A stretch of DNA of 64,000 bases from Forficula auricularia (GCA_024734495.1 JALMQS010000085.1:25374920-25438919), one strand, 5' to 3'; counted from the first letter of the stretch, positions 51,201 through 60,416 are shown. Numbers and translations: made by a program. The notes: a model not told the origin generated them from the letters alone.

Positions 51201-54200
51201 CTTGAACATTCCCTCTCCTCCATCTCTAACCACTCACGATCTCACCGACCCTCTACCCAAATCCGGAACTTATGATATTTGATGCAAACAAAAAATTATG
51301 AGGATTTTTTTTTAATATTCCACTAGAAATGTAAAAAGTGAACTGACCAAATATATCTTAAAATAAATTGTATCTTGATAGAGAGCTAAAAGGTCAAAAA
51401 AGTATTATAATGAATTATATATTTAATTGTTGGGTCTGGAACACTATCTTTTTGTAATGTAAGCACTTTAGGAGTTATAACCAAATAATTCCTAAGGGTG
51501 AGGTACAGAGACTGGCCCCCCACACCCCTGACTCCCCAGCACTGGACTCCGCCTCCCAACCCCTGGGGGGGACATACAAACATACAGAGACAGGCACAAA
51601 TGCCCTTTAGTAGTTTGTGATTTAAATATTTTTTTCTAAAAAGCTAGGGGAGGCAAAACTAAATATTTAAAAATGCTTAAATAAAGATTTTATTGTTATT
51701 TTATTAATTTTTTGGTTGTATTTGAATAATACTCAATCTCAAAAATTTTCATTTTTTTCTAATTTTTCATTCCAAGTCAAATAATAAAAAATTAACTTGA
51801 TGACTTTTGATGTAAAACATATTGATTTAATCTTTAATCTTTGACTTTAATACGATATAATTTATTTATTTATTAAAACATTGTATCTATAGGGCCATCT
51901 AGCCCCTTTAATGTACCATTTTAGACCAAAATATTTACAAAGAAATTAATTAATATAATACAAGAAAAAAGAAAAAAAATATATACTAAACATATCAAAC
52001 AAAAATAAAAAAAAGATACAGATTATATTAATATAACATTATTTATACTTTGATGAAATAAGGATGGCTGTCCAAAAATTTATATATTTGAAAAGAGAGG
52101 AATTCAGCCAGTAAAGGGAAGGCTCTGTCGAATAAAATATTCCCAATTATCGAAAACAGTTTCGACTTTAATTATATAATGCCATCTTCAGTTCTAATGA
52201 GTTGTGATGAGCATAAAATGAATGAATATAAATACAAAACTAAAAAAATAGTTCTTACAATATTTGCAACACTCAATGCATTGAGTGGAGACAAAGAAAT
52301 GAATGGAGACAGAGAAATGGGGGAATTCTAAGAAATCTGTCCAAGTCAGTGAGATCATCTCCCTAGTCCGACTCTTTAAGCGCCAATTTCTTTGTCAAAA
52401 GGGTTCCCCCACTCTGCCCACCTCTTCCTCCCCTACTTTAGTTATGACTGCTCCCAGAAAGCAGCCTACCTGAATATTTACCCGGGGATTTTAAAATATA
52501 ATTTGATTCCGTCTCAATCGGTTTTTAATTAAAATTGCAGTAGATCAATATTAATATTATAATAATATAATAAATATTATAAATATCATTTACAATATTT
52601 TTATTAAATCAAGCCACTTAAGAGAACCGAATATGTGCAAATCGACTCCGGCTCGGTTGGATTCGTATAGCTCCTTTTCGGACTGGCATTTAGGCGTCAG
52701 CAAATACTGTATATATCAATACAGGACAGTCTGTCTCTTGCGTCTCTCACTAAAGAAGGTGTGTAAATAATTTTCTTGTTTATAGCAATTATTGCAATCT
52801 ATTTAAAATTAATACATATGAAATTTACAAAACCAACACTATTTGATTTAAGTAAGAAAAATTTCTTACTTATTTATTGTATGTTTCACCTAGAACCCAC
52901 ACCATGCTCCATTAATAAAAAGAAAAAACTCTTTGATTTGCATTTAAAATTAACCACTCTGTTACTCTCAGCAAGAAAAACTTTTTGATTTATATAATAA
53001 TTATATATGTTTTCAGGCCCTTCTGACTATTTATTTTCAGTAGAACAGGTACTAGCACTTGTCAAAATACAGCCCCCGGGATCACTTTTGATTATCCCTA
53101 AAACTCTTACTTTTTGACCACGAAGGAGCACGTTTTCCACAAAGACCATTCTATACATTTTTAAACTAGATTAAATTTGCTACAATTTATATAAAGTTTC
53201 ATCTTAATTGTATAATGGTATCAGGGGCTGAAGATTAAAAAAAATGCAATTTTTTGTAAAAAATCGCAGTTTTTCCTTCATAAAATAACTTATCCTAGAA
53301 ACTTGATTCCTATCTCATTGTCTAAAAAATTTTGTTGACTTGAAAATTTACTTGGACCACTTTTTTGATTAAATTTTTAGATTTATAGATATCTAGCATT
53401 TTCCATGACAGGAAATGATCCATTGTTTCAAAAAATTGTAGTTTTCCATCATAAAATATAAACCAATTATCTTAGAAACTTGATTTCTATCTCATTCTCT
53501 AGTAAATTTTGTTGAGTTGAACGTTTACTTGGACCACTTTTTTGATAAAACTCTTAGATTTATAGATATCCAGCATTTTCCATGATGCTTTTGAGGATTC
53601 GGATCATATCCTGTCCGGAAAATGTAGAATATCTAAAAATCTAAGGGCCGGTTGTATATCGCAAAGTAAATGCTATTTACCACTAACAAACGGTAGATGG
53701 TAAATCTGGGATGGCCAATCAGATGACAGGCACTCAACCCCCCCCCCCCCCCGTATATCTATCCATATATGTTATTAGGTTTTTCGGGTTTCTTCGCGTG
53801 TATTTTTGAGATTTACTCGACGTTTCGGCCTTCCTTTTGGAGCCATTTTCAAGATAGGGGGGTTGTCTTAGTGGTCTTGGCCTGTCGTCCAGGGTTGTCT
53901 AAGAAAATGGCTCTAAAAGGAGACCCGAAACGTCGAGTCAATCTCCAAAACCCACACGGAGAAACCCGAAAAATCTCTAATGACATAGAACCTCAATGAA
54001 CATCTATCTATATATCATAATATATTTTGGGGCTGCACAAATATAATTTGGAGCCCTAACTTATCCTTAATCCAGCCCGCATAAGCAAGAGCGTAGGCAG
54101 GGAGGCGATTTAATAACCTCCCCCTTATCAAAATATAGTATGTTTGCTTTTTAATTTGAAACTATCTTAAAATAATTTCATTTTACTTTACTATTTCTCA

Positions 54201-57200
54201 TACCAGCTTTGATACTGGGAAATAACTAGCCTTTGATGACGATGACGCCGTCATTCTTATGAAAATTGAAAGTACATACAAACGTCTGGTGGCTGGTCTG
54301 CTCTCAATGTATTGAGTTTTGCAAATATTGTAAGAACTAATTATTTTTTTATAATTTTTTTCTTTTGTATTTATATTCATACATTTTATGCTCATTACTG
54401 CTCATTAAAACTGAAGATGGCATTATATAATTAAACCCGAAACTGTTTTCTATAATTGGGAGTTTTTTATTCGACAGAGGCTTCCTTTACTGGCTGAATT
54501 CCTCTCTTTTTAATATATGTATAACATTATTTATATTTGAGAATGAAAATTACATTTAGCAACTCGCAAGAGAGGTGATTCCATTTCTTAGCTCGTGAGT
54601 ATATATTATAATTTTTTTTTCTATAATTTTTATTTTGTATAAGTCAGGTGTCACGAAGAGCAGGGTAAATTACCATAAGTGTGGTAAAAATAACAATTAT
54701 GGAGGTAAAGAGGAATATATATATATATGTATATAATAAATAAAAATTGCATAGAAATCGATTGAAGCTCCTTTTGAATTTGATCGAATTAAGAAAAAAA
54801 TATTCAAAGTGATTTTATAAATAAAACCCCCAAATTTTGACATTATTGTATCAAAAGTAAAACATCATTTCTTCAAAATCTGAAATTAAAAAGTTTTTAA
54901 TATTTTTTTGTTACGTAATAATAATAATTTTTTTCTTATTATGAAACAATTCTTCGTATAAATTGATTCAATAAACAATTTTGAATTTAAATGGTCTTGA
55001 ATTTAACGTGGTAGGTATTTCAATTTTTCCAAAATTAACATAAATTTATTTTTAGGAATATACTATATTTTTATTTTATTTGTTTTTTTTAATGGCCTTC
55101 GGAAACTACCATATAGTCCATTATGGCCATTAAGTGTTCGTGTGTGAGTGAGGAAGAGTGTGTAAATTAGTGTAGGGATCAGATTATAGCTATAAATTAT
55201 ACTATAAATTTATTTTTGTAAGAACTTTTGCATCTAATAATAAATGAATCGAATTCCGAATTGTATTTTATAGAAACATAATTTTATCTTTTAAAATGTA
55301 TTCTTTTGATTTATTTTCAATAAATAATTAAATATTAATTAAAACATTAGTTTTATTGTTACTATTTTTAATAGGTTAATATGCTTTTTTCGAGAGCTTG
55401 TTAATGAACGAATTGCAAGTATCAAATTAAATTTTCGCCATCTCATACGAGTCTAACGAGACAATTAGCGTCCCGTATACACCTTTTACGGGACGGTTGG
55501 CGACTCTACCAGTGAGGGTTCACCTATTGCGTCTGCTTAGTTACAAATGCTGTGTATACAGCTCAGATATGTAAATAAAAAGCAGATTTAAACTAATTTT
55601 TAAATAAATGTGTTCGCTGATGATGGAATAATTTTTGTATACGCCTTTGTGCATACGTTTATTTTTTTTTTACAATGTACTTTAAACAGCTACATACTTG
55701 TTTCACATCAGGAGTTGGCGAAGATCTCTGAACATCCATATGATCAACTGGAGTATTGGCCGAAATTGATGCTGTTGCATTAATAGAACACGTCGAATTA
55801 TGTGAAGTCTGGTTACGATTTGCAGAACGTTTGGGTGGCTGAGTATTCTCCTCTTCTAAGAGAACGTTCGTCTCCTTTACTCGATTAGTTGAAATTGATG
55901 TGGGTTCTTTAGCAGCCGCACGTGTTAGAGTTGATGGAATGGTGGCTTCTTTATTTGAGGCCCGCGATGTACTTGTTATTGTAGTTAATTCTTTCGAAGC
56001 ACGAGATGTAGCACTTGCACATAGGTTTCTGGCAATACTTTCAAGACGATGTCTTTTTTTCGGAGTAGCGATAACAGGCCGAGTTGTTGTGGATTGTTGT
56101 GAAGAGGTAACAGTTGCATATCGAGTTATACATGCCTCGATTGCTTCATCAATAGAATTGCGAGTATGTTCTATCTGTTTAGCTGTCTTAGGTTCACTTG
56201 GTTCATCAGAATTTTCACTGGTTGATGAAGTTGCTGGTTGGTTTGAAGAGGATATATGATAATGTCTTTTTTTCAAAGGGAGACGTTGTTCATTATTTGC
56301 TTCAGGCCGCTCATGATGATGACCCTAAAAAAAGAGAAGAAAAATTATTAAAAAAGTATTTTAATAAAAGCTCCTCTTTATCTAACAAAAAAATTGTAAT
56401 TAAAATAATATTTTTTTTTTTCATTATAAACATTTGAGTAATGTCTATATTTCTGGATTGTTATTCGATGTTTTATTATTGTGGATTGTAAATTAAAAAT
56501 AATCATTTTACTCAATACCCAGGGAAGATTATTAAGTCGATCTCTTAGTCGAAAATCAATAAATTTTATTTAATTTTAACTTCATCTAATTTATTTTTAA
56601 CCTAGTGCTGGGCAAACTTATTTTTACATTAGTGGACAATAGAATAATTTATTTAATTTAACGATAAATTAAATTAATGAAGGTTGAAAAAATTTATTTA
56701 TAAAAAAATACAAATACAATATTATCTAACTTACTAATTAATAAAAATTTCAACTAGTAATAATAAAATAAATGATAATAATTACTTTAGGAGCTTCAAC
56801 TCCGCTTTTCTTAGGTCGTCGTTGTCTGATTTTCTCCTTATCTCTTTCCCTTTCTTTTTCTTTATCCTCATTACCAGATTCTTTATCACTATTGCGAGAT
56901 TTTTCACTACCTTTCCTTTTTTTACCGATTCTTTTTACACGAAATATGGACGGAAGTTTTGATGTAGTTGCTGATAGGGTGTTGTTCGAAGATTGAGTTG
57001 AAGTCACAGTACATGAAGAAACAGACAATCCAGAATTCACCACATTTGAGGAATTATAGTGTGAATCAGGAGAAGAGGGAGTAGCGGAATCTTTACTTCG
57101 GGATACAAGAGAACATCTACTGAATTCAGTTATTAGATTTTCAAGTTCATGAGCAAATCCGGGATCTTCTCGATTCCAAGAATTACTTTGTATTTTTTTC

Positions 57201-58729
57201 TTTTTCTTTTTCTTTATATGTTTTCTTACTGGTATTTTTGAAGTTTTGACTTTAGAAGTGGCTGCATTGATAGCTGCGTGAGAACGAATTCGAAACATTT
57301 GATGTTCCTTAGCTTTATTCAAAATTTTTTTACATGTACTTAAATCAAGTTTTTTGCTAACTCGTTCACAAATTTCATTTATTATTGTGGCGCTGGTCCT
57401 GGCTTTAGAAAGAGTTAAATGTTGCTTTTTGGATTCATTTTTTGCATTATTTAACTCTTTCTTTTTAAGTTTTTTTGGCCTACCAGGACCGCGCTTAAGA
57501 GGAGATGCATGAATCGTTGGTACATTTTGTGATTTGGATGAGCTGTTTGAAGAATGAAATTTTCCTGAAGCTTTTGGCCTTCCAGGACCACGTTTAATTG
57601 ATGTTGAAGGAGGTCGACCAGGACCTCTTTTTATAGGGTTAGGAGGAGGCGTAGGACTGCTTCTAAAATTATGTGATGTTTGGTTATTTTGAGAAACTGC
57701 AGGGACAGGAGGTGAGCAAGAACGATGAATAGGTGAGCCAGCAACTGATTGAATTCCAGAATCTGGAGATACATTAGAAACCGAACAGTGAAGATAGTTT
57801 TCTTCTTCTGGAATTTTAGGTGGTCTTCCTCTTTTTCTTTTTCTAGGCTCTGTATTAATTTCACTCACATTTTGACCAGCTTCTGTAGATAATAGTTGTG
57901 TTTTTTCTACGAATTGTTGTAATAATGAATTTGAATAAACGGCTTCATCGGAACTCGAATTTCTACGTGTTCCATCATCACTATCCAAATTGATTCGTTT
58001 AATGGCATCAGAAACGACCTGTTCAGGCAATTCCATATCACTTCCACCAGATTCTGTAGCTGCAATTGATAAATGATTTGAATTTGATACAGAATTAGTG
58101 TTTGTTGATGTTGTTCCAGTATTCGTTATATTAGCAGTTGAAGATCCCGCTTTGGCTTTACTACTTTCCGAACTAACATCCTCAAATCCATCAAATGGAG
58201 GGCATGAAACATCATCAGTATTGCCCGCTGTGATTACATCAGGTAAAATGGCTGCAAGATCCTCCTGATTAATTTCTAAAAAAAAATATAAACTTTAGAA
58301 ACATAATAATAGTTAAATATTAAGTAATAGTAGTTTAATATTTTATAAACTGACTTGAAGGTGTTCGGAAATTGGAACCATTTCTTCTTCATCATGATCA
58401 AGGCCTGTTCTCCCAATCGTATTCATATCCTGTCCAGAATTGTTACCAGATTGAAGAGTAGCCACTCCTGATACGTTTGTATCATTGTTCTCTATGGGAT
58501 TTGTACGACAATTTTCTATAGAGGCTTCGCATATTGCATCAGAACCGCTGTCAACGATATTTCCTAAACCAAGAGTATTTACTGATTCTTGTGAAGAAGA
58601 TTGATTATTAGCAGAGTGAGAAGAGCCTGATACGGAATTTGGGAGATTAGATGAACTTGAACCACTGGGTGCAGAAAGAGATGTTGAGGTGGTGCCTCTG
58701 GCAGAACAAATATTCCTGTTCGAAGTAAC
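39126..58729 (-). CDS. ash1: ash1 histone-lysine methyltransferase (18 coding exons, 5' end missing)
   Basis: Trithorax-group chromatin protein; family members methylate histone H3 (mainly H3K36) and oppose Polycomb silencing in the nucleus. I joined exons 58729-58355, 58276-56786, 56324-55698, 50607-50026, 49143-48773, 48695-48561, 48488-48268, 48198-47960, 46874-46688, 46607-46447, 46301-45828, 45741-45492, 43342-43089, 42902-42575, 42504-42351, 40164-39825, 39514-39341 and 39266-39126. All introns are GT-AG and all phases agree, giving about 2,167 residues. Order: AT-hooks (within about 150-330), AWS (~1290-1340), SET (~1348-1463), post-SET (~1464-1480), bromodomain (~1640-1790), PHD (~1813-1860), BAH (~1865-2060). 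AWS-SET-bromo-PHD-BAH is diagnostic of ASH1/ASH1L. The first exon starts at a splice acceptor, so upstream exons and the start codon are not identified. Confidence 0.96.
39341..39514 (-). CDS. ash1: ash1 exon 17, charged linker
   Basis: 58 residues, Gly/Ser then K/E/D-rich. It would stay open to a stop at 39287 if unspliced, but a donor AAA|gtaaac matches in phase with a strong acceptor 73 nt later. The spliced form is preferred because the next exon looks genuinely coding. Confidence 0.8.
39655..39770 (+). repeat. MITE half-copy in ash1 intron 16
   Basis: TGTTTATTTGTATCAAGCAG followed by ATCAACAACTCTGCGATTCT and CTAGAATAAATCTTTTCAA. Parallels 47808-47900 and one arm of the palindrome at 18370-18545. 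Confidence 0.6.
39825..40164 (-). CDS. ash1: ash1 exon 16, C-terminal half of BAH
   Basis: BAH core: [41 protein letters not shown], and [12 protein letters not shown]. Acceptor tattttag, donor ACG|gtaaga, phase 0 at the exit. Clear match to ASH1-type BAH. Confidence 0.96.
40889..41337 (-). mobile_element. Complete non-autonomous Helitron (449 bp) in an ash1 intron
   Basis: On the minus strand it starts TCTATACTATTAATAAAG, a textbook Helitron 5' end, and finishes with a GCCCGC/GCGGGC hairpin followed by TCCGCAGCTAG. Host bases are A before and T after. It lies in ash1 intron 15 in the same orientation as the gene. Confidence 0.83.
41490..41545 (+). repeat. Short repeat with GGGCCAAGTGCGA...CCGAGGGTTCC
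   Basis: Reads GGGCCAAGTGCGATTGGAAC then CTCGTATACCGAGGGTTCC. From memory this resembles a sequence very common in insect repeats; no second copy is in the window, so the call is tentative. Confidence 0.35.
42351..42504 (-). CDS. ash1: ash1 exon 15, BAH domain
   Basis: Continues BAH with GDTVYVLRD and [13 protein letters not shown]. Phase 1 in, phase 2 out (AA|gtaatg). The following 2.2-kb intron contains the Helitron at 40889-41337. Confidence 0.95.
42575..42902 (-). CDS. ash1: ash1 exon 14, PHD finger and start of BAH
   Basis: PHD finger with the Cys4-His-Cys3 pattern: CIC, CERC, WQHCDC and CEQC. It runs into the start of BAH ([18 protein letters not shown] across the junction). In this family the PHD contacts the histone H3 tail. 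Donor CAAG|gtaaca, phase 1. Confidence 0.97.
43089..43342 (-). CDS. ash1: ash1 exon 13, bromodomain
   Basis: Holds most of the bromodomain: [21 protein letters not shown] (ZA loop) and [10 protein letters not shown]. The Asn-Asn-x-x-x-Tyr run covers the usual acetyl-lysine-binding Asn. The acceptor is preceded by a very long T tract. Donor CAG|gtattt, phase 0. Confidence 0.97.
43540..44062. mobile_element. Foldback MITE 1 in ash1 intron 12
   Basis: Arms pair over most of their length around a centre near 43800: CTTGGAGATGAAATTAC / GTAATTTCATCTCCAAG, and AACAATCTAGAAACGTTTAT against the inverse at 44020-44035. About 520 bp. One arm recurs at 47530-47720. Confidence 0.85.
44127..44141 (+). repeat. 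G-run of 15
   Basis: Fifteen consecutive G's between two foldback elements, followed by CAGTGCCCCAGCC. Confidence 0.95.
44336..44750 (+). repeat. Dispersed repeat in ash1 intron 12
   Basis: Internally repeated: CTAGAATGCTGAAA-TTGGCAT and GGTAGAG-TT occur twice (about 44480 and 44630), with TTCCCTTCTTC twice. Inverse relative of 31000-31440. Confidence 0.6.
44752..45328. mobile_element. Foldback MITE 2 in ash1 intron 12
   Basis: 577 bp with arms of about 220-240 bp. Outer ends CCAACAAAAGCACATGTGTA and ACACATGTGTTTTTGTTGG; inner arm AACTTGGCTTTTA... against CCAAGTTTTAGG. The middle is about 110 bp and less AT-rich. Confidence 0.88.
45492..45741 (-). CDS. ash1: ash1 exon 12, start of bromodomain
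   Basis: Helical, charged segment leading into the bromodomain ([12 protein letters not shown] at its end). Donor AAG|gtagtt leaves phase 1. The next intron (43343-45491) is 2.15 kb and holds two complete foldback elements. Confidence 0.93.
45828..46301 (-). CDS. ash1: ash1 exon 11, post-SET and linker
   Basis: Begins with [10 protein letters not shown], the post-SET zinc-binding Cys motif. A Gly/Ser/Asn-rich linker follows, then [10 protein letters not shown], an AT-hook-like motif, and a basic stretch before the bromodomain. Donor AAG|gtaata, phase 0. Confidence 0.95.
46447..46607 (-). CDS. ash1: ash1 exon 10, SET catalytic core
   Basis: Contains [11 protein letters not shown] and ELCYDYNF, the two motifs that form the SET pseudoknot and active site, with the expected catalytic Tyr. 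No key residue is missing. Donor CAG|gtaatt, phase 0. Confidence 0.98.
46688..46874 (-). CDS. ash1: ash1 exon 9, SET domain N-terminal half
   Basis: Starts with GWGVRTK, the Gly-rich strand that contacts S-adenosylmethionine, followed by EYVGEVV and [10 protein letters not shown], the central SET strands. Donor ATG|gtaaga, phase 1. The preceding intron of about 1.1 kb carries a partial MITE. Confidence 0.98.
47229..47300 (+). repeat. Decayed copy of the hammerhead-like repeat, with ATAT tract
   Basis: GATGAAGACAAAGCCTTCGA then AACTATAGTCTTTAAC parallels 1926-1965, with stem II bases lost. Lies in ash1 intron 8. Confidence 0.5.
47530..47900 (+). repeat. MITE fragments in ash1 intron 8
   Basis: 47530-47720 is one arm of the foldback at 43540-44062 (GGTAATTTCATCTTCAAGAC, TTTTGAAAATATTTATTTG). 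47757-47900 joins the TTTCACCTAGAACC and TTTGCATCAAGCAG repeats. Confidence 0.7.
47960..48198 (-). CDS. ash1: ash1 exon 8, AWS domain
   Basis: Contains the Cys-rich AWS (associated with SET) domain: spaced cysteines in CNC, GCGEDC, SEC, LCPC and RC, which in this family hold a zinc cluster packing against SET. Enters in phase 1 and leaves in phase 0 at AAG|gtaagc. Confidence 0.97.
48268..48488 (-). CDS. ash1: ash1 exon 7, region with FxLP motif
   Basis: About 74 residues just upstream of AWS, including [11 protein letters not shown]. The F-R-L-P tetrapeptide (48353-48364) fits the FxLP motif by which Ash1-family proteins contact the MRG15 chromodomain subunit that stimulates their activity; that link is family knowledge, not shown here. 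Acceptor attttag, donor CAA|gtaagt, exit phase 1. Confidence 0.93.
48561..48695 (-). CDS. ash1: ash1 exon 6, conserved pre-SET segment
   Basis: Encodes a basic block ending in [18 protein letters not shown], a conserved-looking segment upstream of AWS. Donor GT|gtatgt, phase 2. The 72-nt intron that follows has no stop in this frame, so the sequence also reads straight through into exon 7. Confidence 0.93.
48773..49143 (-). CDS. ash1: ash1 exon 5, pre-AWS linker
   Basis: Residues 1026-1149. Charged segment with a Lys/Arg cluster (KRSKRKRDE) and acidic patches; no named domain. Donor CTG|gtaagt leaves phase 2, which exon 6 completes as a Cys codon. Confidence 0.88.
50026..50607 (-). CDS. ash1: ash1 exon 4, basic linker
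   Basis: Residues 832-1025. Alternating Lys/Arg clusters ([14 protein letters not shown]) and Pro/Ser/Glu-rich stretches suggest nuclear-localisation and DNA-contact patches. Donor CCA|gtaagt is near perfect; acceptor ttctaatttcag; phase 0 at both ends. The 5.1-kb intron before it is full of repeats. Confidence 0.88.
50884..51320 (-). repeat. Tandem duplication of a Helitron 3' end (period 223 bp)
   Basis: Two nearly identical units with CTAG at 50920 and 51143. Each has the hairpin GGCCCACC-GAA-GGCGGGCC followed by TTGCAGCTAG on the minus strand. The repeated unit also includes about 35 bp of flank outside CTAG. No clear TC 5' end is seen on the right. Confidence 0.75.
51850..51925 (+). repeat. 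Possible retroposon tail
   Basis: TTTATTTATTTATTAAAACA then TATAGGGCCATCTAGCCCC looks like the 3' end of a non-LTR element on the minus strand. Nothing coding is attached. Confidence 0.35.
53240..53600 (+). repeat. Tandem duplication, unit about 185 bp
   Basis: TCTATCTCATT, GTTGA-TTGAA, TTTACTTGGACCACTTTTTT and TTAGATTTATAGATATC occur in order twice (53300-53420 and 53490-53590) with moderate divergence. Confidence 0.8.
53775..53985. repeat. Foldback with CGAAACGTCGAG arms
   Basis: GGGTTTCTTCGCGTGTATTT, ACTCGACGTTTCGG and GGAGCCATTTTC on the left pair with GAAAATGGCTCTAAAAGG, CCGAAACGTCGAGT and ACCCACACGGAGAAACCC on the right. Confidence 0.8.
54516..55697. other. Remainder of ash1 intron 3
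   Basis: AT-rich, no element recognised apart from an ATAT tract near 54718. A GC-richer patch at 55430-55520 has no open frame. Confidence 0.5.
55698..56324 (-). CDS. ash1: ash1 exon 3, Ser/Thr-rich disordered region
   Basis: Residues 623-831. It opens with a His-rich GHHHERPE stretch, then a long Ser/Thr/Ala-rich region of low complexity. Donor CAA|gtatgt and acceptor tttttttag are strong, both phase 0. No domain recognised; probably disordered. Confidence 0.88.
56325..56785 (-). other. ash1 intron 2
   Basis: A 461-bp AT-rich intron with an A-rich start and no repeat element that I recognise. Confidence 0.7.
56786..58276 (-). CDS. ash1: ash1 exon 2 with AT-hook motifs
   Basis: A 1,491-nt exon (residues 126-622). 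It carries four AT-hook cores: KRGRPPK once and the R-G-P-G-R-P form three times, with Lys-rich flanks. Such motifs bind the minor groove of AT-rich DNA. The 3' half has Lys-rich runs and a K/E/D-rich stretch near the end. Acceptor is a long T tract plus tag; donor AAA|gtaatt. Both junctions are phase 0. Confidence 0.93.
58355..58729 (-). CDS. ash1: ash1 exon 1 (first one located), Ser/Asn-rich
   Basis: Residues 1-125 of the joined protein, rich in Ser, Asn and Thr, with no recognisable domain. The acceptor (tttccag) is just upstream of 58729 and the donor CAA|gtcagt follows 58355; both are in phase 0. An ATG at 58750 lies in frame but upstream of the acceptor. I therefore treat this as an internal exon, although a start there cannot be excluded. 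Confidence 0.75.
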
Positions 58730-59115
58730 CTGGAAACAATATAGAAACATTTTATTATTATTGTGATTTGTGGTCCAAAATTTGAGAGATTGTGTAATTT
58801 ATATTCGTTAATCCTTAAGGTATTTCTGAATTGATATTTAAATAAATATAATAATTAAATAAATTATTTTTTATTTATATTCACTACTATATACATTTTC
58901 GGCCAAGGTAGTTGACCATCTTCATTATCATCATTGAGTATACAGTCCTAAGACTGGTTTGATGCAACAATCCGTCTCCACTCGACTCTGTCCTCCGCCA
59001 GCTGTTTAACCTCTCTAAATGTCTGGCATCCCATATCCCCAATTATTTGGTTGAAATATTCTAATCTGGGTCTTCCCCTTCCCTTTTCTTTCCCACCTCC
59101 CCCTCCAAGATATCC

Positions 59116-59826
59116 CTAAGCAGTCCCCCATGTCTCAGTGTGTGCCCCATCATCTGACCTCTTTCTCTTCTTCAGACTCTTCCACAAGGTTCTTCTTTCT
59201 CCGATTTTTCCAAGAACTTCTTCATTTGTGATTTTATCCATCCATTTGATATTCATCATTCTTCTGTAGCACCACATTTCGAAAGCCTCCAATCTCTTTC
59301 TCTCCGCTTTTCCAATTGTCCAGGTTTCACACCCGTACATGGCTATGCTCCATACATATGTCTTCAATAGCAACTTCCTGTTTGCTAAGCTGATTGAGGA
59401 GGAGCATAGTAGTTTTTGTTTTGAATTAAACCCCATTTTTGCTTGGGCAATTCTTGATTTAATTTCGTTTTTGCTCCTCCCATCCCATGTTATTTTACTT
59501 CCTAGGTAGCGGAATTCCTTAACTCCTTCTAGGTTTTCTTGGTTAATTTTGATGCATTCCTGTCTCGTTTGTTCTTTTTTTGTACATACTAGGACCTTGG
59601 TTTTATTCTTGTTTATTTTCATTTTGATTTCTTCTATTAGGATTTGGTTAATTCCATTCAAGGCGTCCTCTAATTCTTTTTTATTGCTTCCTAGAAGGGC
59701 AATGTCATCGGCAAATCTTAACATAGCGATCTTTTGACCTTGGATTTCTATACCTGTATCAATTTTGTCTTTGAATTCTTTAATCGCTTCTTCTATGTAT
59801 AAGTTGAAAATCATGGGTGACAGCAC
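59116..59826 (-). pseudogene. RTE LINE reverse transcriptase, palm/thumb and C-terminal part
   Basis: A 236-codon open stretch. It begins at LSPMIFNLY (the end of the QGCVLSP motif), has the catalytic FADD box in MLRFADDIALLG, then a thumb with FRYLGSKI and the YGCETWT segment shared by RTE/BovB proteins. Upstream RT motifs continue in another frame, so this is a broken gene. Confidence 0.9.
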
Positions 59827-59984
59827 ACATCCTTGTCTTACACCTTTTTTTATTTTGGCTTCTCTTTGTTCATCACCAATATTTATAATTGCCGTCTGGT
59901 TTTGATATAGATTGTAGATTAGTCCTCTCTCTGAATTTTATTCCCGCCTGTTTTAATATTTTAAACATAATTTCCCAATTGACG

Positions 59985-60416
59985 TTATCGAATGCTTTTT
60001 CTAGGTCTATGAATCCGATGTAGACAGATTCTTCCCTGATAAAAGCCCTTTTCTATTATTAGTCTAAGAGAGAGAATTGCTTCTCGGGTGCCTCTGTTTC
60101 TTCTAAAGCCGAACTGGTCTTCCCCCAGATTTTCTTCAACTCTTTGTTCTATTCTTCTTTGGATTATTTTGGTTAGGATTTTGGAGGCATGTGAGGTTAG
60201 GCTAATGGTCCTGAAATTTTCACATTTATCCGCGCCTGTCTTTTTGGGAAGTGTGACTATTTTGTTTTTTCGGAAATCTTTTGGGATGATTCCCAATTTA
60301 TAGATTTTGCTAATTAGTTCAAAAAGTTTGTCACGTGCCTTTTCTCCAGAGTTCTTTAGGATTTCAGCTTGTATATTGTCTATTCCGGGTGCTCTATTAT
60401 TTTTTAGTTCCTTCAA
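59985..60416 (-). pseudogene. RTE LINE reverse transcriptase, finger region
   Basis: Holds early RT motifs: NNRAPGIDNIQAEIL, VTLPKKTG, FRTISL and FGFRRNRGTREAI. A frameshift near 60040 separates it from the palm segment, which continues with AFDNVNWEIM in another frame. Confidence 0.88.

Larger units (their letters stand above)
52088..54515. mobile_element. Large inverted-repeat structure in ash1 intron 3
   Basis: 52088-52290 and 54300-54515 are inverted copies of about 210 bp (GAATTCAGCCAGTAAAGG / CCTTTACTGGCTGAATTC; ATAATGCCATCTTCAGTT / AACTGAAGATGGCATTAT). The 2 kb between contains a tandem duplication, a foldback and a C-run of 15, but no protein. Confidence 0.75.

Noticed and set aside
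55900..56259. 119-codon open stretch on the plus strand
   Set aside because: Antisense to ash1 exon 3; low-complexity Ser/Thr codons create it. The minus strand is clearly the coding one.
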